DNA from: JAOUJD01 sp963726405 | GTDB lineage: Bacteria; Pseudomonadota; Gammaproteobacteria; Burkholderiales; Burkholderiaceae_F | Assembly (NCBI GenBank): GCA_963726405.1 | Contig: CAVSCF010000005.1 | Location: 496,001 to 560,000, forward strand | Direction of reading: 5' to 3' | Length of the DNA stretch: 64,000 nucleotides | Part shown: one piece after another, positions 52,001-60,256 of the stretch | Layout of the letters: every line of letters starts with the position of its first letter | Numbering within the stretch: position 1 is the first letter of the stretch | Made by a program: the position numbers and the translations under genes | The notes under the pieces: model-generated | Seen by the model: only the letters and a program-made list of their open reading frames with translations | Database searches by the model: none | Told to the model about the DNA's origin: nothing

Positions 52001-52081
52001 ATCGAGGTGAACCGGGCCAACATCCTGATCCCCGGCAAGCGCAAGCGCTCATACTGGTTCATGGACAACCGCGACCGCTGA
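49031..52081 (+). CDS. pilY1: PilY1, pilus tip adhesin / assembly factor
   Basis: 1016 residues with signal peptide 1-26. The N-terminal third begins PNVLILLDNTANWS, a VWA-like fold with an imperfect metal-binding motif. The C-terminal beta-propeller domain carries GVVVFYGSNDGMLRA, LWAFVAPEHLAAL and the calcium-binding loop LDSDGDGYVDRVYVAD. PilY1 controls pilus extension and retraction and, in Pseudomonas, surface sensing. Last gene of the operon; an intrinsic terminator follows. Confidence 0.95.
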   Translation: MTHARSLARFVLVSALSLGASLQAAKADDIDIYSMPNTEGFRPNVLILLDNTANWSASIPTPLCSDPLAQVKTASPNKEEGTKMGAQKCALYKLISSLSVEDLSQFNFAVMLFNESPDSSAYPRQAFLHVTTAAGKQRLLDLITGLGINRDKGNNAATAEAFYEAYQWFTGGTVWLGNKTATKHDPAAFTDGSKTRYISPGVGCAKNHIIYLANGAPADNNNRALELLQRLYPGATRYRIPTSEGVGNSDEANWADEFAAFFNLGADLDPSIEGSQNINVHTIAVTGASSDGNYPNFVSWIAKQGGGLYQQATNSDQIIVAMTKILNQIRAANSVFSSASLPVSANTQGTYLNQVFIGMFRPDGNALQRWVGNLKQYQFLYDPVRDTLQLADVTLTPAVSPTSGFIDQGATSFWTHSSSFWVNVETSSGGRYSRSDAPDGEKVEKGGVAQLLREAYLTSTASRRIYTCPGTSCGTNVDLAAAGATYQFTTSNASLTPGLFGLAATDTTRRNLIIDFIRGTDNVTAGDVTSVSVAKDQLGERPTGAAVRPSIHGDVLHSRPVAINYGGTRGVVVFYGSNDGMLRAVNGNQTGLGAGQELWAFVAPEHLAALNRLRENDPEVKYPSTTGSGALPRNYFFDGPIGAYQNTVTGQAMIFVGMRRGGRTVYAFDVSNPDQPRLKWSIGPSDSNYAEIGQTWSMPRVAMLKGRTEPVLIMGGGYDATAEDASSAGTTTMGRGLYVIDISNGNRIARLATDYSVPADVSVLDSDGDGYVDRVYVADVRAQLYRIDIENASGDPISPGSWPVTKIAALNDGSGGLSGTRKVFFAPDIIMTRNYTALLMGTGDREKPLTTSTNDRFYVIKDSKITKGAPAAATPITDAVLAGLGTDGAGTDPEGCAYSFATNGERVINQPITFGGITYFSTNKPLPPGAGSCSRSQSRSYQVPLICRPPTFRNLVGDGLPPSPVVGYVDVGRGKLVPFVIGGPNDKNSSIEVNRANILIPGKRKRSYWFMDNRDR

Positions 52082-52102
52082 CCCCGGCCGACCACGGACA
52101 AG

Positions 52103-52130
52103 ACGGCGCCGCGCGGCGCCGTTTTCCTTT
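52103..52130 (+). terminator. Intrinsic terminator after pilY1
   Basis: ACGGCGCC pairs with GGCGCCGT around GCGC and is followed by TTTCCTTT. It lies 21 bp past the pilY1 stop and ends the pilin operon. Confidence 0.85.
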
Positions 52131-52148
52131 GACGCTATCGTTCGGCCC

Positions 52149-53675
52149 ATGCGACGCGCCATCGACTTCTCCACCGCGGTATCGCGCCATGCCTTCAGAT
52201 GGGCCGTGCGGGCCGCGCTGCTGTTCCTCGGGGTCTGCCTCGCACTGGCACTCGGGTTCACGCTGTATGCGGTCAACGCGTTGCCGGACCTTCAGCCCTG
52301 GCACACCGAGCGGCTGACGAAAGAGTTCGACGCGCGCAAGCACGCGAGTCTCGACTTCGCAGGCTACGTGGCGCTGGAGAAGGAGCTCTTTGCGGAAGCC
52401 GATGCGCTGGCCGCGACGTGGCGTGACCGCGGTGAAACCTTCGAGCACAGCCGCTTCAACGCCGCAGGCGCCATGCAGAAGCTTGCGGACGGCGCTCCTT
52501 TCAATCGCTCGTTCCGGCTGACGCCGGCGGTTCCGGTGGGCGGCGCCCTGCTGCTGCACGGGCTCACCGATTCGCCGTATTCGATGCGCGCCGTCGCCGA
52601 CGTGCTCTTCCGCCGCGGCTTCGAGGTCACGGTGCTGCGGCTGCCCGGCCACGGCACGCTGCCGTCGATGATGACGGAGATGCACGCGCGCGACTGGGCC
52701 GCCGCCGTCGAACTCGCCGCCCGCGATGTCTCGGCTCGCACGCCGGCCGGTGCGCCCTTCTACGTGGGCGGCTACTCGACCGGCGCGGCGCTGGCGCTCG
52801 GATACACGCTGCGCACGCTGGGCGACACCGGCCTGCGGCGTCCGACGCGCGTGCTGATGCTCTCACCGGCGATCCAGCTGACGCCTGCCGCGGCGCTCGC
52901 GAACGTCATCGACTTCTTCTCGTTCATCCCCGTGCCGGTGCTCGAAAAGGTGCGCTGGCAGGAGGTCGTCGCCGAGTACGACCCGTACAAGTTCAACTCC
53001 TTTCCGGTCAATGCATCCCGGCAGGTGAATCGGACGACGAAGGCGCTGCAGGCGGAACTCGCCGCGGCCGCCGCCGACGGGCGGATCGCGGCGATGCCGC
53101 CGGTCATCACCTGGCAGTCGGTCGTCGATTCCACGGTCGGATCTGCGCCGACGGTCGATCTCGTCTACGCGCGGCTCGTCGGCGCGCAGCACCGCCTGGT
53201 GATGTTCGACGTGAACCGGACCGCGAAGCTGGTCAGCGTCCAGCGTCCCGGCGCGCGGCAGCTGATCGAACGCGTCGCGCGCGGCGAGCGCAGATACACC
53301 CTGGAACTGGTGTCGAACGCGTCACCGGACACGCTCGACGCGACGCTGTATCGGCTGCCGCCGGGCGCGCCCGTCGAGGCGGTCCCGACCGGGCTCGCGT
53401 GGCCGGCCGAGCTCGTGTCGCTCGGCCATGTCGCGCTGCCGTTCCCGCCCGACGACGCGGTGTACGGTATCCAGCCGGGCAGCGGGCGCGCGGGCATCCC
53501 GAGTCTGGGCTCGCTGCTGCTGCGCGGGGAGTCGGGCGCGCTCACCGTGTCGCTCGGGTCGCTGACGCGCGTCCGCAGCAACCCGTTCTGGTCGCTCGTC
53601 GAGCGTCAGATCGCGGAGCTGGCCACGTCCGACGTGGACGCGGCGCGCGTCACGCCTTCGCCCGCGGGGCGTTGA
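52149..53675 (+). CDS. Membrane-anchored alpha/beta hydrolase
   Basis: 508 residues. An N-terminal membrane helix (about 19-42) precedes a hydrolase core with GGALLLHGLTDSPYSMRAVADVLFRRG, LRLPGHGTLP and nucleophile GGYSTGAALAL, close to serine aminopeptidase/monoacylglycerol lipase folds. The His is probably in the VSLGHVALPF stretch. Most of the protein should face the periplasm. Function unknown. The stop overlaps the end of the converging EamA gene by 26 nt. Confidence 0.82.
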   Translation: MRRAIDFSTAVSRHAFRWAVRAALLFLGVCLALALGFTLYAVNALPDLQPWHTERLTKEFDARKHASLDFAGYVALEKELFAEADALAATWRDRGETFEHSRFNAAGAMQKLADGAPFNRSFRLTPAVPVGGALLLHGLTDSPYSMRAVADVLFRRGFEVTVLRLPGHGTLPSMMTEMHARDWAAAVELAARDVSARTPAGAPFYVGGYSTGAALALGYTLRTLGDTGLRRPTRVLMLSPAIQLTPAAALANVIDFFSFIPVPVLEKVRWQEVVAEYDPYKFNSFPVNASRQVNRTTKALQAELAAAAADGRIAAMPPVITWQSVVDSTVGSAPTVDLVYARLVGAQHRLVMFDVNRTAKLVSVQRPGARQLIERVARGERRYTLELVSNASPDTLDATLYRLPPGAPVEAVPTGLAWPAELVSLGHVALPFPPDDAVYGIQPGSGRAGIPSLGSLLLRGESGALTVSLGSLTRVRSNPFWSLVERQIAELATSDVDAARVTPSPAGR

Positions 53676-54553
53676 CGAGCGCGATGCCGACGCCGACCAG
53701 CAGCGCGCCAAGCCCGAACACCGGCGTGAGCCGCTCGTCGAGCAGCAGCACGCCGAACACCACGCCGGCCATGGGCGTGAGGAAGCCGAACACCGCCAGC
53801 CGCCCGGCGAGATAGCGGGTCAGCAGCCAGAACCAGATCAGATAGCTGGCGAACGCGACGACAACCGCCTGGTAGGCGAGGCTGGCGACCGAAACCGGCG
53901 TCAGTCGCATCACTCCCGGTTCGCCGAGCGCCAGCGAGAACAGCGGCAACAGCACCGCCGAAATCCCCAGCTGGTACCCGAGCGTCTTCGTTGCCGATGC
54001 GCGCCCGAGCCGTGTCGCGCGGATGACCACCGTGGTCGCGGCCCAGAACGCAGCGCCGAGCACGCCGCACGCGTCGCCGAGCAGCGTCTCGGCGCGCCCG
54101 CCGATCAGACCGTCGGCAAACGCGACCACGATGCCGCCGAAGGCGACCAGCGTTCCGATCCACTGCACCGACCGAAAGCCGCTCGCCCGGCACGAACAGC
54201 GCCAGTCCGAGCGCCGTCAGGCATGGGGCGAGGTACAGGAACACGATCATGCGCGAAGCGGTCGTGTGCGGAAGCCCGTAGTAGATCAGGAAGAACTCGG
54301 CCGCGAAGAGCACACCGGCCACCAGTCCCGGCCCGAGCGTGCCGTCGCGCTCGAACAGACGCAGCGAACGGAGTCGGGACCACAGGAGCAGCAGGACCGT
54401 GGCCACGATCGACCGGAGCCCGCCCTGCATGACCGGCGAGACATCCGGAAGCGCCAGCTTCACTGCCACCTGCTGCAGGCCCCACAGCAGGCAGCAGCCG
54501 ACCATCAGCGCATAGGCGCGCCCGTCGAGCGCGAGACGCGGCGGCGGGTTCAA
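53650..54553 (-). pseudogene. EamA/DMT-family transporter, frameshifted
   Basis: From TTG 54553 (TTGA overlap with the upstream gene), the first half has LDGRAYALMVGCCLLWGLQQVAVKLA and further helices to PGERLS. The second EamA half continues one frame over from QWIGTLVAFGGIVVAF to APRAKA. Dropping one G near 54171-54176 restores about 300 residues with ten helices. These carriers export metabolites or amino acids. Overlaps the hydrolase 3' end convergently. Confidence 0.78.
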
Positions 54554-55122
54554 CGGTGATCCGCCGCAGCCGGTTGTCGGCCGTGCCGGGACTCCAGCGC
54601 CCTGCGCCCCCACACCCAGACGTAGTGAACACCCGAAGCGAGGATCGTCGCCATCACGAGAACAAAGAGCGGCGGCAACAGCGCCGTGACCTCGATCGCC
54701 CGCGCGGCATCAGCCAGCAGCGCCGACAGCACGCCGAATTCGAGGACCGTGTTGAACTTCGAGAGCCAGCTCGGCGCCATTTCCACCCTCCCCACCACGA
54801 GATGGAACGCGACGGCGCCCCCCATGATCACGAGGTCGCGCACGACGATCGCTACCGCCAGCCACACGGGGATCAGGGCCTGGGACGCGAGCACCAATGT
54901 CACGGCCAGCATCGTCAGCTTGTCGGCGATCGGATCGGCGATCGCCCCGAGCCGCGTTCGCACATTCCAGTGGCGGGCGATCAGGCCATCCGCAAGATCA
55001 CTTAGTGCCGAGACGATGAACACGCCGAATGCCGCCGCGTACCGCTGCTCGACCACAAGCAGCACCAGCACGGGAATGAGCAGGAAGCGCAGCGCGGTGA
55101 TCAGGTTCGGAAGATGGCGCAT
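54550..55122 (-). CDS. CDP-alcohol phosphatidyltransferase (PgsA-like)
   Basis: 190 residues, about five membrane helices. The family signature D-G-x2-A-R-x8-G-x3-D-x3-D is complete in SDLADGLIARHWNVRTRLG and the following IADPIADK. This is typical of phosphatidylglycerophosphate synthase, although cardiolipin-synthase-like or other head-group enzymes share it. The gene start lies on top of the divergent winged-helix gene. Confidence 0.9.
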   Translation of the reverse strand: MRHLPNLITALRFLLIPVLVLLVVEQRYAAAFGVFIVSALSDLADGLIARHWNVRTRLGAIADPIADKLTMLAVTLVLASQALIPVWLAVAIVVRDLVIMGGAVAFHLVVGRVEMAPSWLSKFNTVLEFGVLSALLADAARAIEVTALLPPLFVLVMATILASGVHYVWVWGRRALESRHGRQPAAADHR

Positions 55123-55477
55123 GCCGGCAATGTTAGAGGACGCAGACGAGCCTCTAAAATCTGCCGCCGCGGCGCCGCCTTCAGTTTCATGGCGCGGCGA
55201 CGGCGACGACTACCTGATCAAGGGCGTCGCCGGGGCAATCTTCCGCAAGCTCGTCGCCGATTTCAGCGAGCAGGGGCGCACCGAATTCACCAACCGGGAA
55301 CTGCGCCTGGATCCGCGCATCAGGCTGCCCGATGTGACCGACAACCTCGAGGCGCGACTGATCCTGCTGGTGAGGCGGCTGGCCGAACGAGGCACCGACG
55401 TGCGCATCGAGAAGACCGGGCGCGGACGGTTCCGCCTGGCGGTAGAGCGGCCGCTCGATCTCATCGAGGCGGGTTGA
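55121..55477 (+). CDS. Small winged-helix-like protein
   Basis: 118 residues from ATG 55121 (or 115 from ATG 55130). After a poorly conserved leader, YLIKGVAGAIFRKLVADFSEQGRTEFTNRELRLDP and LEARLILLVRRLAERG..VRIEKTGRGRFRL make a compact winged-helix domain. I recall the same domain at the C-terminus of some GAF-type regulators in betaproteobacteria; here it stands alone. DNA binding is an inference. ATG 55121 shares a CATG with the pgsA-like start on the other strand. Confidence 0.7.
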   Translation: MPAMLEDADEPLKSAAAAPPSVSWRGDGDDYLIKGVAGAIFRKLVADFSEQGRTEFTNRELRLDPRIRLPDVTDNLEARLILLVRRLAERGTDVRIEKTGRGRFRLAVERPLDLIEAG

Positions 55478-55607
55478 GTCTGCTCGAGGCGCATAGGTGA
55501 GCACGCCGCGCCCCGAGGCCATCGAATCTTGAGCGACCGACTGGGCCTGCAGGTACTCAGCAGATTCCCTTACCGATGGGACAGACGCCCCATGCGAAAA
55601 TCGCGGA

Positions 55608-55823
55608 ATGCCATTGCAGCCTTTCCCTGCCGTTCCAGATCTTTCGCAATCGCCCGTTCCGTCGCCGTGCATCTCCGTGTGCAAGATGAATCCCGTCACA
55701 GGCTGGTGCGAGGGATGTCATCGCACGATCGATGAGATCGCGGGCTGGAGCCGGATGAGCGACGAGGCCCGGCGTCTCGTGTGGACCGGGCTCGCGCACC
55801 GGCGACAGCAGAAGGCGGCCTAG
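55608..55823 (+). CDS. DUF1289 (YdhL-type) small cysteine protein
   Basis: 71 residues. The DUF1289 core is SPCISVCKMNPVTGWCEGCHRTIDEIAGWSRMSDE, in which four cysteines probably bind a metal. Function unknown in the family. ATG 55608 is used; the open frame offers no better one. Followed 49 bp later by the MBL gene. Confidence 0.88.
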   Translation: MPLQPFPAVPDLSQSPVPSPCISVCKMNPVTGWCEGCHRTIDEIAGWSRMSDEARRLVWTGLAHRRQQKAA

Positions 55824-55872
55824 TGGCCGCTCCGCCCGGCCTGCGGACCGTCCACGCCTCACGCGCTGCTCG

Positions 55873-56796
55873 ATGAACGGGCCCGTGGTGCTGCCGCCGT
55901 CCATCCGCGTGCTGGAGCGAGGCTGGTTGTCGTCGAACAGCGTCGTGCTGTTCGACGACGACGGGCAGGCCACGCTGGTCGACACCGGTTACGTGACGCA
56001 CAAGGACCAGACGATCGCGCTGGTACGGCACGCACTTTCCGGCCGACCGCTGGCCCGGATCGTCAACACACACCTTCATTCGGACCACTGCGGCGGCAAT
56101 GCCGCGCTGAAGCGCGCCTTCGGCGCGTCGATCCACATCCCGCCCGGCCATGCGGACGCCGTGACGCGCTGGGATGAGGACGAGCTCACGTATCGCGCCA
56201 CCGGCCAGCAATGCGACCGCTTCATGCACGACGGCGTGATCGAGCCGGGCAGTGCGCTACGGATGGGCGGAATGGACTGGGCGGTTCATTCCGCACCGGG
56301 ACACGACCCGCATTCGGTCGTGCTGTGGGCCGCCGGGCCGCGCATACTGATTTCGGCCGACGCGTTGTGGAACAACGGTTTCGGGGTGATCTTCCCGGAG
56401 CTGGAAGGGGAGTCCGGATTCTCCGAACAGCGCGCGATGCTTCAACTCATCGAGAGCCTCGCCCCGCGCCTGGTGATCCCCGGTCACGGAACGCCCTTCA
56501 CCGACGTCGATGCCGCGCTCGCCCGAGCCCATGCACGCCTCGACGCGCTCTCCGCGAGCCTCGAGCGCAATGCGCGCCACGCGGCCAAGGTGCTGCTGAA
56601 GTTCTACCTGCTCGAGGTGAGGCAGGTCTCGATGGACGCGCTGATCGCCCACGTCGCGGGCGCGCGGTACTACCCGCTGATCAATGATCGGTACTTCCGG
56701 ATGCCGTTCGATGCGTTCGTCCGGCAACAGGTCTCGGAGCTGGTGGCAAGCGGTGCCGCCGTCCTTGACGGCGACACCGTGCGCGATGCGGGCTGA
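55873..56796 (+). CDS. Metallo-beta-lactamase-fold hydrolase
   Basis: 307 residues. Metal motif THLHSDHCGGN, a second His in HSAPGHDPHS, Asp in ISADALWNN and His in VIPGHGTPFTD form the binuclear site. A C-terminal helical domain follows the MBL core. Glyoxalase-II-like or quorum-type lactonase activity is possible, but the substrate is unknown. It converges on the metalloprotease gene. Confidence 0.9.
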   Translation: MNGPVVLPPSIRVLERGWLSSNSVVLFDDDGQATLVDTGYVTHKDQTIALVRHALSGRPLARIVNTHLHSDHCGGNAALKRAFGASIHIPPGHADAVTRWDEDELTYRATGQQCDRFMHDGVIEPGSALRMGGMDWAVHSAPGHDPHSVVLWAAGPRILISADALWNNGFGVIFPELEGESGFSEQRAMLQLIESLAPRLVIPGHGTPFTDVDAALARAHARLDALSASLERNARHAAKVLLKFYLLEVRQVSMDALIAHVAGARYYPLINDRYFRMPFDAFVRQQVSELVASGAAVLDGDTVRDAG

Positions 56797-56799
56797 AGC

Positions 56800-58813
56800 T
56801 CAGCGCGTGATGCTGTCGGACGTTTCGACGTTGTTGGACGGCGTGTACTGGTAGCCGCTGAGGCTCACGCCCTTCACGGCGAAGGTGAACGTGCCCGACT
56901 GCGTCGTCCGCGGCGACTTGATGCTCGCCACGCCGCTGCTGCCGGTGACACCGCTGCCGCTGCCCGTCACCACGCCGGTCCAGTCGCCTGTCACGGTCGC
57001 TCCGCCGACCAGGTTGCCCCCGCCGTCCTTGATGGTGACCGCGGCCGTGGCGTCGGTCTTGCCGCTCTTGTTGTTGCTGAGCGAGATCGTGATCGCGGCC
57101 ACCGACAGCGTCCCCGTATTGCTCGTGACCGGGGGCGTCGTCGTCGTCGCGGTGATCGCCACGTTCTTCGTGCTGGTCAGGCCCGTGCTGTCCGTGACCT
57201 TGACGGTTGCCGTGAAGGTTCCCGGCACGGAGTAGATCCTCGTGGCCGTGACGCCGTATGCCGCCGGCGAGCCGTCTCCGAAGTTCCACTCGATCGTGAT
57301 CGGCTGACCCTCGGGGTCGCTCGATCCACTTGCACTGAAACTCACTGTGAGGGGAGCCGGCCCGGAGGTCGGTGCAGCCGACAGCATGGCGACCGGCGGT
57401 TGAGAGGCCGGCGCCGGCGCGGTTCCTGTGACCGAATACTCGCCGACGCTGCCGTAGCTCGAGTAGCCCGTGCTCAGGTCACCCTTGCCCGTGCCTCGGA
57501 CCGCTACGTAGAACGTTCCACCGCTCGTCGTTGTCGTGCTCAGGTTCGCGCTCAAGCCGTCGGCCGGATTGGACGACGCCACCACCGCGCCGCTGCCGTC
57601 GAGCAGATCCGCGTATACGTCGACGTTCCCGGAACGCGCGGCCGGGTTCACCGCGATGTTGAGCACACCGGGGCCGGCCACGAACGAGAACACGTCGACA
57701 TCGGACGCGCGCTCGATGATCCCGGCGCCGGACAGCGTCACCGTCCCGCTCGCCGCCGTGCCGCTCAGCCGGCTCGCGGTGCCGATCGTGTTGCCGTGGT
57801 CATCCGCGCGAAGCGGCAATCCGTTCGCGGCCATTACGACAAAATCGTCTTCCTTGTTGTTGGCGCCGGCGTACTCGCCCTTGCTCCACTGCACCAGCGG
57901 CTGGTAGTAGCCCACGCCCATGATCGGCGCCCAGCCTGTCGCACCGGTGCCGTGGCCCTGGTAGTACGACACGGTCGAGCTGCCGTCGTGATGCAGCCCC
58001 ATGTTGTGCCCGGCTTCGTGCGAGATCGCTTCCGCCACGTACTTCTCGTTGCCGCTACCGAGGTTGGGGTAGAAGACAAGCGCCGGCTTGTAGTAGTTCG
58101 ACGTGTCGTCGAAAACGCCGATATACGCGACGCCACCGCAGCTGCAGGTGTAGAACGTGCGCTGCGTGATAAGCACCGTCGTTCCAAATGTATCGTCGGT
58201 GGAACTGCTGCGGGTCAGCGCGTCGGCCAGCGGCGGCTCGGTGGTGACATCGACGTCGAAGGCGGCGAAGTCTTCCGCGACGCGTTGCCAGATCATCTGG
58301 ATGCGCTGGTATTCGGCGGACGAGAACGAGTACGGCAGGCCATCGAGGTCGAAGGGCAACGCGGTGATCGACGTGGTTCGAACCGTTCCAGACGGTGTTC
58401 GTCAGCGTCGCACCGACGAAGTTCAGGTAAATGGTTCGCTTCGAGCCTGGTCTGCTGTGCAGCATGAAGGTCTGATCGATCGGCACCAGGGCGCCCGTCG
58501 ACGTGAGCGAACCGACGGTCCCGGTGGGCGGCTCGACTTCCTCCTCGTACAGCATGCGGCCCTTGCGGTCGATCCACGCCGTCTGGTCGCGCCGAAGGAT
58601 GGCCGCAAACTCGGCGGGTGACTTGCCGTACCAGGCGGCCACGTCGGGCATGCGCGCCCCGAGCAGTTGAAGCGCGCGCTCGCCGCGGGCCTTCTGCGGC
58701 AGTTCGACTTGCGGGAAGGGAGGCTTGGGAGGATGCGGCCGGGAGGTTTGTGCGGAAACGCCCATCGCGAACACGGCCATCACGGCCAGGATCGCCTTGA
58801 TCCAGTACTTCAC
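56800..58813 (-). pseudogene. Secreted zinc metalloprotease with PKD domain, frameshifted
   Basis: GTG 58813 begins a signal peptide (WIKAILAVMAVFAMGVSA) preceded by GGGGAG. The N-terminal part ends near VWNGSN. One frame over, the protease continues with PFDLDGLPYSF and the zinc site HEAGHNMGLHH, then a PKD domain (PEGQPITIEWNFGDG) and Ig-like C-terminal repeats. Removing one A near 58378-58382 joins them into about 670 residues. Reprolysin/metzincin-type enzymes of this plan are secreted. Function unknown. Confidence 0.8.
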
Positions 58814-58846
58814 TACTTGCTCCCCGGAGCGCGCTCGTGCGCGCGT

Positions 58847-58957
58847 TTACGCCAGCGCGGCAGTTGCCAGAACGGCGAAGCACACGAGCACCCAGACACC
58901 GGCCAGCAGCGGCATTTCGCCGCCGAATTCGCTCGGTACGTCGGTCCGGTTCGCCAT
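58847..58957 (-). CDS. 36-residue single-helix membrane peptide
   Basis: MANRTDVPSEFGGEMPLLAG followed by a hydrophobic helix (about 16-36, VWVLVCFAVLATAALA) and TAA. Too short for normal gene calls, but GAGGAGA sits 5 nt before the ATG and the layout is soluble N-terminus plus one membrane helix. It lies 33 bp upstream of the metalloprotease start, on the same strand. Confidence 0.6.
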   Translation of the reverse strand: MANRTDVPSEFGGEMPLLAGVWVLVCFAVLATAALA

Positions 58958-58962
58958 CGCCG

Positions 58963-58969
58963 TCTCCTC
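58963..58969 (-). promoter_or_regulatory. Shine-Dalgarno GAGGAGA for the 36-residue peptide
   Basis: Five nucleotides before ATG 58957 on the minus strand; main support that the short ORF is translated. Confidence 0.6.
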
Positions 58970-59010
58970 GGAGCGCAGGAACGCTCTCTAGTCAGGAATA
59001 TCGGCTTGAA

Positions 59011-59032
59011 CGGGCGAAATTTTGATCGCCCG
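59011..59032. promoter_or_regulatory. Inverted repeat CGGGCGA / TCGCCCG
   Basis: Seven-bp arms around the 8-nt AATTTTGA in the gap upstream of the 36-residue peptide and metalloprotease and just past the DsrE gene end. Could be a weak terminator for the DsrE operon or an operator. Confidence 0.4.
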
Positions 59033-59090
59033 GACGGACGAAAAGGCCGTCAAGCGCCTGCGAAGACGCTAGGACAGACGGATTAATTGA

Positions 59091-59477
59091 TCAAAAAACG
59101 AGGGATTTCGCGCCCTGCATGGCCGCCGCGACGACCGTGGCCGCGCCCGCATAGCCGTCGCACTCCGGAACCAGCGCACTGCCCCGGCCGTGCTCGTTCA
59201 TCGCCATGCTGCACGCATACAGGCGGACACCGGCCGCCTTCACTTCGCGAATGAAATCGGTGATCGTCTTCGTTCGCGCCGCGTCGGTGTAGGCCGCATC
59301 GCCGACGCCGGCGACAAGCCAGCGCACGGCGGTCGAAGTGAAGTGCATTTCCACCGGGATCTCGAAGGCGCGGGCGGCCAGTGCGTACACGAAGGGCGCG
59401 GCGGCCTGCACCGGCCGGTCCGGCCCGGCGGACCACAGCACGATCAGCAGCCTGTCGGCTTTGCCTGCGTCGCCCAT
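59091..59477 (-). CDS. DsrE-family (COG2044-like) protein
   Basis: 128 residues. A Rossmann-like DsrE fold with RLLIVLWSAGPDRPVQAA, a LYACSMAMNEHG stretch holding the conserved Cys and VPECDGYAGAA. Members handle or sense reactive sulfur. It starts 2 bp after the GcvH-like gene, so the two are certainly one operon. Function unproven. Confidence 0.85.
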   Translation of the reverse strand: MGDAGKADRLLIVLWSAGPDRPVQAAAPFVYALAARAFEIPVEMHFTSTAVRWLVAGVGDAAYTDAARTKTITDFIREVKAAGVRLYACSMAMNEHGRGSALVPECDGYAGAATVVAAAMQGAKSLVF

Positions 59478-59479
59478 CG

Positions 59480-59956
59480 CTAGTACCCGCGGTTGGGATC
59501 GATGTCGAAGTCCTCGGTGCTGAACTCGTCGATGGGCGGCACCAGTTTCTCGCCCAGGCGCGGCTCGACCCACGCGCGGTACGCCGCAAGGTCCATCAGA
59601 GCGCCGACTTCGGCTTCGAGGTTCGTGGGCTCGACCTTGAACAACCACCCGGCCCCGTACGGATCCGTGATGACCAGATGAATGTTGTCCACCGCCGAAG
59701 AATTCGACTCGATCACCCTGCACGACAGCGGCGCATGGATCGCCACCGCCGTCTTCGCCGTCTCCATCACGCCAAGCGAGCGGTCGCGCTGCACCTCGGT
59801 GCCCGCCGGCCGCGGCGTGAACGTCATGAACTGCCCGTGCATCGCGACCAGATGGGTCGCCCCGACCCGCGCCGTGCCATCCGCCTCCAGGCGCACCCAC
59901 ATGTCCTGTTCTGGGGCGTACAGCACATCGGGGGCGAGGTCATCTAGGACGTTCAT
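59480..59956 (-). CDS. GcvH-like lipoyl-carrier protein
   Basis: 158 residues, longer than GcvH (about 130). Lipoyl-domain features: TFTPRPAGTEV, LGVMETAKTAVAIHAP with candidate lipoyl K68, and DPYGAGWLFKVEP near the C-terminus. ATG 59956 gives MNVLDDLAP. No gcvT/gcvP is present, so it is unlikely to be the ordinary glycine-cleavage carrier. GcvH-like LbpA proteins serve the sHdr sulfur-oxidation system in some bacteria, and the DsrE neighbour fits a sulfur role. That is an inference. Confidence 0.85.
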   Translation of the reverse strand: MNVLDDLAPDVLYAPEQDMWVRLEADGTARVGATHLVAMHGQFMTFTPRPAGTEVQRDRSLGVMETAKTAVAIHAPLSCRVIESNSSAVDNIHLVITDPYGAGWLFKVEPTNLEAEVGALMDLAAYRAWVEPRLGEKLVPPIDEFSTEDFDIDPNRGY

Positions 59957-59998
59957 CGGGAACCGGGGGCTGTTCGCCCAATAGTGACTGGGGAGCAC

Positions 59999-60086
59999 GA
60001 GGGGGCAGTCGAGCCCCCTCGTTCTTCAATGGTGCGGGCGGCGCTTCGCGCCGCACCGCCAGCACATCGCTGCGCGATGTGCTGGC
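59999..60086 (-). other. Three successive hairpins between selC and the GcvH-like gene
   Basis: Hairpin 1: GCCAGCACATCGC with its perfect 13-bp complement and a TGC loop (60058-60086), touching the tRNA-Sec 3' end. Hairpin 2: GGTGCGG and CGC arms with a bulge (60031-60057). Hairpin 3: GAGGGGGC/GCCCCCTC (59999-60020). No T run follows any of them. They may end or protect the selC transcript. Confidence 0.6.
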
Positions 60087-60178
60087 GGAAGAGTATGGGA
60101 GTCGAACCCACCAGGGATTGCTTGCAACCCCTACCAGATTTGAAGTCTGGCCGGCCCACCGGGACGCGACACTCTTCC
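60086..60178 (-). tRNA. selC: tRNA-Sec (anticodon TCA)
   Basis: 93 nt including the discriminator. Eight-bp acceptor stem GGAAGAGT/ACTCTTCC, anticodon stem-loop CCAGA-CTTCAAA-TCTGG with anticodon TCA (60141-60143), a long extra arm and TTCGA in the T loop. All are selenocysteine-tRNA features. selB and selA lie just upstream on the same strand. The gene was recognised by structure, not by a search tool. Confidence 0.97.
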
Positions 60179-60256
60179 TCTCGGCGAAGCGCGAAGTGTA
60201 CGCAAGGGGCTTCCCATTCCGCGTCGCCCGGCCCTCCCGGAAAACACCCGGATCGT

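Noticed and set aside
55155..55160. TAAAAT as a promoter for the winged-helix gene
   Set aside because: It lies inside the coding frame, and no later start codon would keep the domain.
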